Assembly (NCBI GenBank): GCA_016716405.1
Contig: JADJWK010000002.1
Coordinates: 930,001-994,000 of the forward strand
DNA from: Candidatus Melainabacteria bacterium
Lineage (GTDB): Bacteria; Cyanobacteriota; Vampirovibrionia; Obscuribacterales; Obscuribacteraceae
Length of the DNA stretch: 64,000 bases
Direction of reading: 5' to 3'
Positions 8,966 through 18,054 of the stretch are shown here, piece after piece. The notes under the pieces are model-generated. The model ran no database searches, was not told where the DNA came from, and worked only from the letters and a program-made list of their open reading frames with translations. The translations under genes were made by a program, and so were the position numbers. Position 1 is the first letter of the stretch; each line of letters opens with the position of its first letter.

Positions 8966-10216
8966 ATGGCATCACCGGTCGACACGCTTCATATTCCTTC
9001 CGGAGTCAGATTTTCCTGCAGCGGCTGCGGCGACTGCTGCTTCAACTGGCCGGTGCCGGCGACCGGCGAGGACTTCAAGCGCATCAAGGCTCATGCCTCC
9101 GATTTCGGGAGCAGCGAAACCGATCTGTTCAGGGTGTTGCAAAGCAGCGATGCCAAGTTGCAGGTCTTCACCCACAGTCTCGAGAAGCGCGCCGACGGCA
9201 AATGCGTGTTTCTCACCGAGCAGTCGCGTTGCGCCCTGCACGAGCGTTTTGGAGAGCAGGAGAAGCCTGCCATGTGCCGGATGTTCCCCTATACTTTTAC
9301 TGCCACTCCCAGCGGTATCTACGCCTCGGTGAGTTTCGCCAGCACCGCCGTCATTCTCAACCAGGGGGAGGACCTGGGCAACCAGGAGGAGCACCTGCGA
9401 TCGAGACTGGATCTTTTTGCCAGCCTTTTCCCCGGCCTCGAGCTCGACTGGTCGGGCATCCAGGTGATTGACGGTGTCGACATCGGCTGGAGCGATTATA
9501 TCGAGAGAGAAGCGCCGTTGCTCGCCCTGCTTGCCGCCCAGGACAGTGAGAGTGGAAAAGAAAGGACCGGGGCCCGGATCGAGCGGAGCTTCAATACGGC
9601 TTGCCGGGCTTTTCGGGAGATGATTCCCGGCACTGTCAATCTCAACGACATGGCCGGCTTCGACGCTCCTGCCAAGCTCATCGATCAGCATCTCGTCGAG
9701 TATATGCTTCGATTCTATTTCCCCGACGACATTTTCAACTGCACCACCGGCGATATGGATGCTCGAGATCTCCTTTCCCGTGTTCTCTCCGGACAGAAAG
9801 GGGTGACCATCCGCTATGCCGGGCGGCAGTCGAGCATCGCCGATCTGGCCGGCACCAGCCTGGGCAGGCTTCCCGATAGTCTCGAGGACATCCTGAGACG
9901 TTTTCTCTATCTGAGGGTGTTCTCCAAGCTCTATTTCGGACCCGGTTTCAATTTCCTCAGCATCGTATCCGGGCTCCATCATCTGACGATTCTCATCTGC
10001 CTGCTTCGTCTGCGGTTGAAGCTCGATCTGATCACAGGGCAGCTCGAGCGAGCCGATCTCGAGTCGTCCCGAGCGACAGCCCGTCTTGCCGAGCATGTCA
10101 GGCTGCTCGAGAGACGGCTGACAATATGCAATTTCTCCCAGGAATCCGTGGCCATGCTCGAGGTGTTTTGCGCCAGCCCCGACCGAGTGGAGCGGGTTCT
10201 GGCGCTTTCATCTTGA
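8966..10216 (+). CDS. YkgJ-type cysteine-cluster protein
   Basis: This 416-residue protein begins with a Cys-cluster signature C18-x2-C21-x2-C24-C25, followed further on by Cys-x9-Cys ('KCVFLTEQSRC') and 'MCRMFPY'. This is the pattern of the YkgJ/UPF0153 family, thought to bind zinc or an Fe-S cluster. The remaining 300 residues are helical and unfamiliar, so this is much longer than the minimal family domain. A TATAAT lies at 8952-8957, so transcripts might be almost leaderless. The divergent membrane-protein gene starts only about 45 bases away. The MFS gene follows with a 4-base overlap. Confidence 0.8.
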   Translation: MASPVDTLHIPSGVRFSCSGCGDCCFNWPVPATGEDFKRIKAHASDFGSSETDLFRVLQSSDAKLQVFTHSLEKRADGKCVFLTEQSRCALHERFGEQEKPAMCRMFPYTFTATPSGIYASVSFASTAVILNQGEDLGNQEEHLRSRLDLFASLFPGLELDWSGIQVIDGVDIGWSDYIEREAPLLALLAAQDSESGKERTGARIERSFNTACRAFREMIPGTVNLNDMAGFDAPAKLIDQHLVEYMLRFYFPDDIFNCTTGDMDARDLLSRVLSGQKGVTIRYAGRQSSIADLAGTSLGRLPDSLEDILRRFLYLRVFSKLYFGPGFNFLSIVSGLHHLTILICLLRLRLKLDLITGQLERADLESSRATARLAEHVRLLERRLTICNFSQESVAMLEVFCASPDRVERVLALSS

Positions 10217-11496
10217 GCCTCTCGAAAGAGCTCAGGCAGACTTTCCGTTCCTTGAAATACAGGGACCTGAGGATATTCTTCGCCGGCCAGATAATCTCGC
10301 TCTCCTGCACCTGGATGCAGATGGTGGCTCTTTCCTGGCTGGTCTGGCGGATGACCGGCTCGCCGGTCATGCTCGGCCTGGTGGAAGGGAGCAATCTCCT
10401 GCCCATGCTCCTTTTCGGTCTGGCTGGCGGGGCTCTGGCTGATCGGGTCGATCGCCGCCGGGTGATGATCATCACCCAGGTCCTGGCAATGTGCCAGGCG
10501 ACGGTTCTTGCCGCTCTCACCCTCACTAACAATATCCAGGTCTGGCACTGCGTGCTTCTGGCTCTTTTCCTGGGTACTGTCAACGCTTTCGAGGTCCCGT
10601 TCCGGCAGGCTTTCGTCGTCAATCTCGTGGAGCGTGAGGACCTGGTGAACGCCATCAGCCTCGGCTCCTCCATGTTCAACGTGGCGCGCTCCCTGGGCCC
10701 GGCGGCAGCGGGGATACTCGTTTCGATGACCAGCGAGGGGGTCTGTTTTACGATCAATGCAATCAGTTACTGCGCCGCTCTCACGGCGCTCCTGTTGATA
10801 AAGGGCGGGCGACGCTCCGGTGAGGGCGGCGAGAAAGTCGATGATAAGAAGCTGTCCGACGGGGTCGAATTCGTGATCGGCAGATCCTCGGTGCGCCGGA
10901 TCGTGATCCTGGCCTGTGTCATCAGTCTTTTCGGACTGCCGTATTCGGTGGTTCTACCGATTTTCGCTTCCGAGATTCTCGGCGGTGGCGTCGAGGTCCT
11001 TGGCGCCCTCCGGGCCTGCAACGGTGTCGGTGCTCTTCTTGCCGCCCTCACTCTTGCCAGCCGCGGCCACGGCGGCATATTGCGCCCGGGCGTGGGAGTG
11101 GCTGCCTTCCTCTACGGTCTCAGCCTCCTGGCTTTCTCCTTCTCGAAAACCCTCTGGCTCTCCGAGGCGATCATGCTGATTACAGGATTCGCCATGGTGA
11201 CCATGCTCAGCGGGGCGCACTCCCTGGTGCAGCTTGCCGTCCCGGACAATCTCCGGGGGCGGGTGATGAGCATTTATATGACAGTTCTTCTCGGTCTCGC
11301 TCCTGTAGGAAGCTTTTTTATCGGTTGGCTGGCCTCGAGGATCGGGGCTCCGGAGGCTCTTCATCTCAACGCTGCCATTGTCGCAATCGCTGGCGTGGTC
11401 TACCTGATCGACCTGGCTTGCGGGCAGGCACCGTTAATGGTGCGAAATCCGGGCTCTATGGGCAGTTTTTGCCGTCTGACGAACCGTTTTAACTGA
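10213..11496 (+). CDS. MFS transporter (MFS_3/EntS-like)
   Basis: This major facilitator with about 12 membrane spans is 427 residues from the TTG at 10213. Motif A is visible as G-G-A-L-A-D-R-V-D-R-R-R-V in the loop after the second span. The segment F-E-V-P-F-R-Q-A-F-V and 'N-A-I-S-L-G-S-S-M-F-N-V-A-R-S-L-G-P-A' are typical of the EntS/MFS_3 group of drug or siderophore exporters. An upstream ATG at 10126 is in frame but would overlap the YkgJ gene by 91 bases and add a non-hydrophobic Arg/Gly-rich leader. I prefer the TTG, which overlaps the previous stop as TTGA. Substrate unknown. Confidence 0.85.
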   Translation: MSLSKELRQTFRSLKYRDLRIFFAGQIISLSCTWMQMVALSWLVWRMTGSPVMLGLVEGSNLLPMLLFGLAGGALADRVDRRRVMIITQVLAMCQATVLAALTLTNNIQVWHCVLLALFLGTVNAFEVPFRQAFVVNLVEREDLVNAISLGSSMFNVARSLGPAAAGILVSMTSEGVCFTINAISYCAALTALLLIKGGRRSGEGGEKVDDKKLSDGVEFVIGRSSVRRIVILACVISLFGLPYSVVLPIFASEILGGGVEVLGALRACNGVGALLAALTLASRGHGGILRPGVGVAAFLYGLSLLAFSFSKTLWLSEAIMLITGFAMVTMLSGAHSLVQLAVPDNLRGRVMSIYMTVLLGLAPVGSFFIGWLASRIGAPEALHLNAAIVAIAGVVYLIDLACGQAPLMVRNPGSMGSFCRLTNRFN

Positions 11497-11541
11497 CTTG
11501 TCTGTTGGTATGATCCCTACATACGGAGGAATGGCGGCTGG

Positions 11542-13110
11542 ATGTCCGACGAAAGAGATGATGACGTCCCGATCTATTTTTCGCCCGGGGACGACAACAT
11601 AGAAATCGACGAGTTCGATCGCAAAGCGCTGCTAGAGGATCAGCCGGCGCAAGAGTGGGATCGATACAAACCGGCTAAGACTCTGGAGCAAGCTGCCGAA
11701 GAGGCGCGCAAGGCCGGGGAGGTCAAAATCCGCGGCATGCGCAATCGCCGCTCGTCCGAAGAGCAGGGTGCCGAAAGCAATACCGACCGGAAGACTCGTT
11801 CCCAGAGCATCACCATGACCAGGCTCAAGATGATCACCGAGCATTCGGGGAGCGATTCGATCCCCCGGGTTTCCTACAGCGGTCCGATGCCTGTGGATGA
11901 CGGCGATGAGGGCTCCGGCGTTCACAGTGTCCCTCATTCGTCTTCGACGGCTCCCGGCGCCGGCAGTCGACCCGTCAATACCGCTCAGGCGGTGGAGACC
12001 GGCCTGAGCAATGCCTGGAAGCTTATTCTCGGGCTTCTTGCCCTCAATGTTTTTGCCGTGGGAATCTGGTGCGGCTCTTTCCTTTTCCCCAGCACTTCCC
12101 ATGTCTCCAGCCTCTATGACGATGAGCCGAAGCCAGCGGCTCCGGCGGGAAGCAAGGAGAAGCCCCGGAAAATTCGATTGCTCAAGGGCGATACCACCAT
12201 CGCCGATATAGTCGAGCGCCTCAACCCTGTGGTGGTCAACATCGACACCCGCTATGCCCATGAAGGGACCAGACCGCACGGACCCGGTCAGAATCAAGCC
12301 AGCGGGCTGGTCATCCAGTCGGACGGCTATATTCTCACCAACAACCATGTCATCCCGGCCAATACGCAGATCCGGGTGACTCTGGATGATCGGCGCGAAT
12401 TCGAGGGGAAAGTGATCGGTCGAGACGCTTACACCGACCTGGCTGTGATCAAGATAGACGCCAACTATCTCCAGACTGCCAGGCTCGGGTCCGTGGACGA
12501 CATCAGACCCGGAGACTGGGCCATCGCCATCGGCAGCCCCTACGGCTACGACCATTCTGTCTCGGTGGGGGTGGTAAGCGCTCTGGATCGGCGGGTCGAC
12601 TACGATCATCATGTCGCCTTCCTCCAGACCGACGCCGCCATCAACCCCGGCAATTCGGGTGGTCCCCTGGTCAATATCGACGGCGAGGTGATCGGAATCT
12701 GTACCAGCGCTGTCTTGAGCGGCACCAGGGGAATCGGATTCGCCATCCCCGTGGACCTGGCCAGCAGCGTATCCAGGAAGCTCATGTCCGATGGCAGCAT
12801 CGTCAGACCTTATCTGGGGCTCTATATGCGTGACATAGACCCGGAGCGCAAGAAAGCCAGCAGCCTTCCCGGCAAGCCTATAGCCGTGGTGGCCAACAAG
12901 GTCGTCGCCGGCGGACCGGCAGCCGAAGCCGGATTCCATCCCGGCGATCTGATCGCCCGGGTGAACGGCACGCCCGTGCACTCCAGCGACGAGGTGCGTG
13001 CCTTCATCCATGCCGCCAAGCCCGGCGATACGCTCGACATGGACATCGTCCGCAACGGTGTGAGCAGCCGATTGAAAGTGAAGCTGGGCAATTACCCTTC
13101 CAATATATGA
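11542..13110 (+). CDS. Membrane-anchored HtrA/DegP-type serine protease with PDZ domain
   Basis: This 522-residue protein has an acidic/basic cytoplasmic N-terminus of about 155 residues and one transmembrane helix (about 159-182). A chymotrypsin-fold protease domain follows, then a C-terminal PDZ domain (about 425-515). The catalytic triad is visible: His269 in N-N-H-V, Asp299 in T-D-L-A-V-I-K, and Ser372 in G-N-S-G-G-P-L. The protease would face the periplasm and act in protein quality control, as in DegS-like enzymes. The long soluble N-terminus is unusual for HtrA proteins and may sense a cytoplasmic partner. A GGAGG-containing region precedes the ATG at 11542. A TATGAT at 11509-11514 may be its -10 element. 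Confidence 0.93.
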   Translation: MSDERDDDVPIYFSPGDDNIEIDEFDRKALLEDQPAQEWDRYKPAKTLEQAAEEARKAGEVKIRGMRNRRSSEEQGAESNTDRKTRSQSITMTRLKMITEHSGSDSIPRVSYSGPMPVDDGDEGSGVHSVPHSSSTAPGAGSRPVNTAQAVETGLSNAWKLILGLLALNVFAVGIWCGSFLFPSTSHVSSLYDDEPKPAAPAGSKEKPRKIRLLKGDTTIADIVERLNPVVVNIDTRYAHEGTRPHGPGQNQASGLVIQSDGYILTNNHVIPANTQIRVTLDDRREFEGKVIGRDAYTDLAVIKIDANYLQTARLGSVDDIRPGDWAIAIGSPYGYDHSVSVGVVSALDRRVDYDHHVAFLQTDAAINPGNSGGPLVNIDGEVIGICTSAVLSGTRGIGFAIPVDLASSVSRKLMSDGSIVRPYLGLYMRDIDPERKKASSLPGKPIAVVANKVVAGGPAAEAGFHPGDLIARVNGTPVHSSDEVRAFIHAAKPGDTLDMDIVRNGVSSRLKVKLGNYPSNI

Positions 13111-13116
13111 TCGAAG

Positions 13117-14151
13117 ATGATCCAGTGTCCGGTCTGCAGCACTAATCTCGAATTCTGGCAGATTGAGTGCCATGACTGCGGTCAGTTCATTTCGTCCAAT
13201 GCTATTCCGATCGTCGAGGCAGTGCCCATCGAGGAAGAAGATCTGGAGAAAGCCTTCGGCACCTGGATGAAACGTGGTCGCAAAGCGTTCAAGTCGAAGT
13301 CTTTCGATGAAGCCCATGCCTGCTACGGGGAAGCTCTCAAGCGCGTGAAAGGCGTAGCCGGGCTCGAGACAAGCGAGATCAAGGCCCGTCAGGGTCTTGC
13401 CGATGCCTATGAGAAACTCGGTCAGAAAGAAGAAGCCATCGAGAATCTGATTGCGGTGGAAGGACTGCTAGCAGACGAGACGGCCAGGGAGAAGATACGC
13501 AAGCGCATAGACCGGCTAAACAGAGGCGAGATGGAGGTGGAGCCCGAGTGCCGCTTCGTGCCCTGTCAGAAAGAAGAGCGGCAGAGTGCCAAGCTTTATT
13601 GCCCGAGTTGTTTCAGGCTGCTTTCCGAGGCGGAGGTCTATCCTTTCCGTCAGGGCAAGACTTCCCTGTCCCGCTGTGCCTGCGGTCATGAGGGGAGCCC
13701 CATGGTGATGGCGGGGAAGGAGCTCGATGTCGAAGGCTTGCTAGAGTCCGGTATGAGAAGCAATCCTCGCAAGGATCGTCTGATCGAAGCAGCGCAGAAG
13801 CCCGTGCAGGGCGGCAGGACGAGGAGCACCGCATTCTGGCTCGCGCTCCTGCTCGGAGTCTTCGGTGCTCATAAGTTCTACCTGGGCGAGAAAGCCAGGG
13901 GATACGCCTATCTCGCTCTCTGCTGGACCCTCGTACCATGGGCCGTGGCAGTCTATGAGGCGATTCTCATCGCTCAGATGTCCCGGGTCTCTTTCAACCT
14001 GGTCTATAACATCGAAGGCGTACTGGCACGTATGCCGGACGACGATAGCCCGCCGCCGGACAAGGATGATGCGGCGGTGCTGTCCATGGTCGTCTCGGAG
14101 GACGACCCGGAGGACCTCATTGATGAATGGTCTGAGGAAGACGAAGTCTGA
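13117..14151 (+). CDS. TM2-domain protein with zinc ribbons and TPR-like helices
   Basis: The 344-residue protein starts with a zinc ribbon (C4, C7, C18, C21). Helices resembling one or two TPRs follow (about 45-125: 'RGRKAFKSKSFDEAHACYGEALKR'), then a second Cys-rich segment (CPSCF ... RCACGHEG, about 165-195). The C-terminal TM2 domain (about 237-295) has two membrane helices around the characteristic G-x-F-G-A-H-K-F-Y-L-G motif. An acidic tail ends the protein. TM2 proteins are small membrane proteins of poorly defined role. The gene starts six bases after the HtrA-like protease stop, so the two are likely co-transcribed and could work together at the membrane. Confidence 0.85.
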   Translation: MIQCPVCSTNLEFWQIECHDCGQFISSNAIPIVEAVPIEEEDLEKAFGTWMKRGRKAFKSKSFDEAHACYGEALKRVKGVAGLETSEIKARQGLADAYEKLGQKEEAIENLIAVEGLLADETAREKIRKRIDRLNRGEMEVEPECRFVPCQKEERQSAKLYCPSCFRLLSEAEVYPFRQGKTSLSRCACGHEGSPMVMAGKELDVEGLLESGMRSNPRKDRLIEAAQKPVQGGRTRSTAFWLALLLGVFGAHKFYLGEKARGYAYLALCWTLVPWAVAVYEAILIAQMSRVSFNLVYNIEGVLARMPDDDSPPPDKDDAAVLSMVVSEDDPEDLIDEWSEEDEV

Positions 14152-14172
14152 GTTTTGTGATAGGGTCTTGGA

Positions 14173-14910
14173 ATGAGAAATGTTCGAAATTTGAGCAGCA
14201 GAAAGCGAGGATCTCAGATGGCGGAGTTCCCCGTCGTCATGTTCGTACTGCTGCTCTTTTTCTTCTTCCCGCTCATCGACCTCATCAGTATCGGGGTTTC
14301 TTACGGACTGTGCGGAGTGCTCAATAGCAACCAGGCACGCGAAGCTGCCTTGATTCGTTTCGATGATGCAGCCAGGGCGGACGGACTGATCAAGAAGGGT
14401 CTCCCTGACGAATGGCTCGGTGGAATGGGCAAGTTCGTCAAGATCGTGGGCTATCCTCAAACCGATATCGGCTACAGACCCGGTCAATCCGGCGACCAGA
14501 TCGTAAGCGTGGCCACCACCGTGACCTGCAGCCCATTTCTTCCCATTCCATTTCCGATAGCAAGCGTTCCCGGTCTGAACGGTCCAATGACTTTCACCAT
14601 AGTCTCGGAAAGACCCATGGAGAATCCCGACTATGCAGGAAGCGGTGGGGTAGCCAGCAGCGCGAGCCTGTCTCCACCCCCTGCCGCTAGTTCCGGCGGG
14701 CAGTCTAATCCAATGGCGACTATGAATCCCAATTTCGGGCCCGGCGGTCCCAGTGGTCCCGGAGGTCCAAGTGGGCCCGGAGGTCCTGGAGGTCCGACTG
14801 GTCCGTCTGGTCCGACTGGTCCGGCTGGTCCGGGTGGTCCGATGGGTCCGGGGGGTCCGGCTGGTCCGGCTGGTCCGAATGGTCCCTGGGGACCGGCCGG
14901 TCCCCGGTGA
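14173..14910 (+). CDS. TadE-like pseudopilin with short collagen-like tail
   Basis: This 245-residue protein has a basic leader (RNVRNLSSRKRGSQ) followed by M-A-E-F-P-V-V-M-F and a long hydrophobic helix, the layout of TadE-type prepilin-like proteins. The conserved Glu is five residues or so after the presumed cleavage site. After about 150 residues of beta-rich domain comes a Ser/Ala/Pro linker and then some 19 Gly-Pro-X triplets (about residues 188-245) running to the stop. The tail has no acidic residue. It belongs to the same design as the two giant collagen-tailed genes at 55.7-60.8 kb. It is probably exported and assembled or anchored with Tad pilus components. Confidence 0.8.
   Translation: MRNVRNLSSRKRGSQMAEFPVVMFVLLLFFFFPLIDLISIGVSYGLCGVLNSNQAREAALIRFDDAARADGLIKKGLPDEWLGGMGKFVKIVGYPQTDIGYRPGQSGDQIVSVATTVTCSPFLPIPFPIASVPGLNGPMTFTIVSERPMENPDYAGSGGVASSASLSPPPAASSGGQSNPMATMNPNFGPGGPSGPGGPSGPGGPGGPTGPSGPTGPAGPGGPMGPGGPAGPAGPNGPWGPAGPR
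14740..14907 (+). repeat. Collagen-like Gly-Pro-X coding repeat
   Basis: A run of nine-base units of the form GGN-CCN-NNN encodes Gly-Pro-[Ser/Gly/Thr/Ala/Met/Asn/Trp] at the end of the TadE-like gene. It is the short version of the repeats at 55680-57365 and 58635-60105. Confidence 0.9.
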
Positions 14911-15058
14911 CGAGTCTCCCGCGTTCCCCGATGGAATGTTGAAATAACAATTGTTAAGAATCTTTTAGGCGAGACCGCTTGGCAACCTCTTGTTACCGGT
15001 CGTACCACGCCCTATTATGGATGGACCGATAATCTATAAAAATGGCGGAGTGCTCGAG

Positions 15059-17713
15059 ATGATTCGCAAATTCATCCTGACCTTTCTGGCGATAACTTTC
15101 ATATGCTTCAGTCTCGTGCCGGCAGGTCAGGCACGCAGGGCGTACAGCACAATGCAGGGCTCCGGTGCCGAAGAACCCATGTCCGGCGGAAAAGAAGCCG
15201 GGTTTATCGCCGACTGGTATCTTCTGGCTCAAGTAGAGAAGGAAGAGTCACTCAAGACCTCGATTATCGAAAAGGCTGAAGGCGGAAGCTCCAAGCATCA
15301 ATTCGCCCTGGCCTGCATGTACTTTCACGGCAAGGGTGTAGAGCAGAGTCACAAGAAAGCCTTCGAACTGCTCAACAAATCTGCTGCAAGCGGCAACTCC
15401 AACGCCCAGAACAACCTCGGCTTCATGTACGAGCATGGTATCGCGGTACCTGCGGACCTCAAGAAAGCCATGCAGTGGTTTAGCACCGCAGCTAATTTCA
15501 ACAACCCTACGGCTCTCTGCAATGTCGGCTATCTCTATGAATATGGTCTCGGTGTCCCGGCAGACACCGTCCAGGCCCTGAGAAACTATCGAAGCGCCGC
15601 CCAGGCCGGCAATAAGACCGCCAAGCAGAATCTCTATCGCTACGACTTCGCCAGAAGGCACGGTGGCATCGCCTATGATGACGTCAGGGTCGTCGATGGA
15701 CCATCTCTCAATGACATGCTCGCCAGAGCCGGTCTGAACAATCTGCTCTCTTATGGTGAGGGCGTGACCGAGCCAGCTCCGTCTCTGGAGGCGGCTCCGG
15801 CCGAGCAAAAGAAAGCCGGGACCGATTCCAAATCCGAGCCCGTCGCAGTGGTGGCTAGCGCGGTGCCCGCGCCGGTTGCCCAGCCGGAGCCGAAAGCCGC
15901 CGAAGCAAAAGAACCTGCAAGAGAGCCTGTAAAAGAGCCTGTACAAATAGAAGAGACTACCGCGGTAACTCCTGATAGCGAATCTCAGGATCTCCAGGCA
16001 GGATCCGAAAAGCTTACCGAGATTCTCAGGCGTCTGAGCAAGGGCACCAGCCTCGAGCCTGCCCCTGCGGAGGCTGAAAAGCTACAAAAGGCCGCCGAGC
16101 CCGAAGCAGTGAAAATTGCCGAGAGAGCTACGGAGCCGGTCTCAGAGCCGGTTCCTGAGATAGCCTCCGAAGAGACTGTCGAGAAAGCACCGGAAGCAAT
16201 AGCCGAAAAGCCGGCGCCAAAAGTGGCTGAAGAGAAAGTAGTCGAAGAGAAAGCAGTCGAAGAGAAAGCAGTCGAAGAGAAAGTTGTCGAGACAGTCGCT
16301 GAGAAGCCCGATACTGTGACTGCCCCGGTCAAGGAAGAGCCGGCGGTTGCTGAAGCGAAGCAACCTGAGGTTGCCGAAGCGCCGGCAGCAGAACAACCTG
16401 CTCCTCGAGAAATTGCCGACAGCTCCACCAGGGAGCTCACAGACAAGCTCGACGAGCTAACCCGTAGACCGGTGAGAGACAAATGGGCTCTGGTGGTCGG
16501 GATAAGCAAGTTCGATAACCCGGCAATTCCCAGGCTCAAGTATTCCGCCAAGGACGCATCGGACTTCTATAACTATCTGGTCAACGAAGCCAATTTCAAA
16601 CCGGATCATGTTCGTGTGCTGCTCGATGAGAAAGCGACTCAGCGCCGGCTCCTGTCCGAGCTTGGCAGCAAGTTCCTGGCGCGGGTAGTGAAGCCGGACG
16701 ACCTTGTAGTGCTCTATTTCTCCACTCACGGAAGTCCCGGCCAGCTCGATGTCAGAGGACGCAATTATCTGGTCAGCTACGACTCCGATCCCGATGATCT
16801 GTTCGCTACCGGTATCGAGATGCAGAAGCTCCTGGACTCCATACAGGGAAGAGTGCTCACCGATCGTGTTCTCCTGGTCCTGGACGCCTGTCACAGCGGA
16901 TTCGCGGGACCGACCTCGAAAGGCATGTCTCGCATCGGCAATTTCGACGCTGCCGAGCTGGCCCAGGGCTCCGGCCAGCTGGTCATCTGCTCCAGCCAGC
17001 CCAGCGAGCGCTCATGGGAATCGGAGCGCTACGACAATGGTGTCTTCACCCGCAATCTCCTGCGCGGTCTGCGCAGCCAGGGAGAGCGCACCACTCTGGT
17101 GGACGCTTTCCGGGTGGCCAAGAATGCAGTCGAGGACGAGGTCAGAGAAGATCGTCCCGGGGCTCGCCAGACTCCGGTCTTGAAAGGGCGCTGGTCCGGT
17201 AACGATCTGATCGTGGCGATTCCGCCCCGCTCACCACAAGTGGTGCCAGATTCGGTGAAGTCCGAACTCGCTTCGGACAGTCGAGACAGGCTGGTAGCCT
17301 TCAAATCCGACCCGGCAGCCGCAGCCCCTGCAGTCGAGGATGTTGTCGCAGCCAAGCCCTCCGGCGGTGCCAAGACCGGTGACGGTGCTCTCTTGCTGGA
17401 CTCCAAATATTTCGAGGTGGAAGGCGATCCCAAGCAGGTCTCCAAAGAGTATCATGACGCCATCAAGAGTGACCCCGGTAACGCTCATCTCTATTATGTC
17501 CGCGCCAAGGCTCTCATTCAGCTCCAGGATTGGTTCGCTGCTATGGGTTGCCTTAATGACGCTTTGCAGCTTCGTCCCAACAACTCCCAGTATTATCTCG
17601 GTCGCGCTTATGTGCACTATCGCATGGGCAAGAACGTCCTCGCCAGAGAAGACCTCAATCAGGCTAAGTTCTTCGACAAGCGTTTGACCAGCAAGATCAA
17701 GTTCAGCATGTAG
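15059..17713 (+). CDS. Exported Sel1-caspase-TPR protein (peptidase C14 family)
   Basis: I start the gene at ATG 15059, where GGCGGAG stands 8 bases upstream and a signal peptide begins (MIRKFILTFLAITFICFSLVPAGQA). An ATG-like start at 14990 would bury that signal. The protein is 884 residues: three Sel1 repeats (about 60-175), a 250-residue Glu/Ala/Pro/Lys/Val-rich linker with Glu-Glu-Lys-Ala-Val-type repeats, then a caspase-like p20 domain (about 475-700). The catalytic dyad is visible as His557 in F-S-T-H-G-S and Cys611 in L-D-A-C-H-S-G. A C-terminal pair of TPRs follows (about 780-880). Export of a caspase homologue with protein-binding repeats suggests a periplasmic or surface protease. 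The natural substrate is unknown. Confidence 0.88.
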   Translation: MIRKFILTFLAITFICFSLVPAGQARRAYSTMQGSGAEEPMSGGKEAGFIADWYLLAQVEKEESLKTSIIEKAEGGSSKHQFALACMYFHGKGVEQSHKKAFELLNKSAASGNSNAQNNLGFMYEHGIAVPADLKKAMQWFSTAANFNNPTALCNVGYLYEYGLGVPADTVQALRNYRSAAQAGNKTAKQNLYRYDFARRHGGIAYDDVRVVDGPSLNDMLARAGLNNLLSYGEGVTEPAPSLEAAPAEQKKAGTDSKSEPVAVVASAVPAPVAQPEPKAAEAKEPAREPVKEPVQIEETTAVTPDSESQDLQAGSEKLTEILRRLSKGTSLEPAPAEAEKLQKAAEPEAVKIAERATEPVSEPVPEIASEETVEKAPEAIAEKPAPKVAEEKVVEEKAVEEKAVEEKVVETVAEKPDTVTAPVKEEPAVAEAKQPEVAEAPAAEQPAPREIADSSTRELTDKLDELTRRPVRDKWALVVGISKFDNPAIPRLKYSAKDASDFYNYLVNEANFKPDHVRVLLDEKATQRRLLSELGSKFLARVVKPDDLVVLYFSTHGSPGQLDVRGRNYLVSYDSDPDDLFATGIEMQKLLDSIQGRVLTDRVLLVLDACHSGFAGPTSKGMSRIGNFDAAELAQGSGQLVICSSQPSERSWESERYDNGVFTRNLLRGLRSQGERTTLVDAFRVAKNAVEDEVREDRPGARQTPVLKGRWSGNDLIVAIPPRSPQVVPDSVKSELASDSRDRLVAFKSDPAAAAPAVEDVVAAKPSGGAKTGDGALLLDSKYFEVEGDPKQVSKEYHDAIKSDPGNAHLYYVRAKALIQLQDWFAAMGCLNDALQLRPNNSQYYLGRAYVHYRMGKNVLAREDLNQAKFFDKRLTSKIKFSM
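16230..16290 (+). repeat. 15-base tandem repeat in the caspase-gene linker
   Basis: About four copies of a unit close to GTCGAAGAGAAAGCA encode Val-Glu-Glu-Lys-Ala/Val in the low-complexity linker between the Sel1 repeats and the caspase domain. Confidence 0.8.
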
Positions 17714-17720
17714 GGAAGGT

Positions 17721-18054
17721 ATGAGCCTCGCGGATAGAACTTGCGTGCCCTGCCGGGGCGGTACTCCGGTTCTCGGCCCGGCCGAGATCGAGCCGATGCT
17801 TGCCGAGCTTTCGGGTTGGACAGTGGAGAATGATAGCAAGCTCGTCAAGACTTATCGGTTCAAGGATTTCAAAGGACCCATGGACCTGGCGGTCCGGATC
17901 GGCGAGCTGGCCGAGGAGCAGGGGCCACCACCCGGATCTGACCATAGCCTGGGGGAAGCTCCTTATCGAGCTCTGGACACACAAGATAGGCGGCCTCTCC
18001 GAGAGCGACTTCGTTCTGGCCGCAAAGATCGACAGGCTCAGTGTCAGTACATGA
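17721..18054 (+). pseudogene. Pterin-4a-carbinolamine dehydratase, frameshifted
   Basis: The first half reads in one frame from ATG 17721 (…CVPCRGGTPVLGPAEIEPMLAELSGW…YRFKDF…LAEEQG). The conserved remainder continues one frame over: H-H-P-D-L-T-I-A-W-G-K, L-W-T-H-K-I-G-G-L-S-E-S-D-F-V-L-A-A-K-I-D, stop at 18052-18054. Together they give the full-length family (about 110 residues) with the His-His and His of the active site. The break falls in the GGGG run at 17921-17924: one base fewer would restore a single reading frame. It is therefore either a recently inactivated gene or a homopolymer sequencing/assembly error. The enzyme recycles 4a-hydroxytetrahydrobiopterin. The 3' end overlaps the convergent gene by 11 bases. 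Confidence 0.85.

Noticed and set aside
10126..10212. Upstream ATG for the MFS transporter
   Set aside because: It overlaps the preceding gene by 91 bases and adds a hydrophilic leader, so the TTG at 10213 is preferred.
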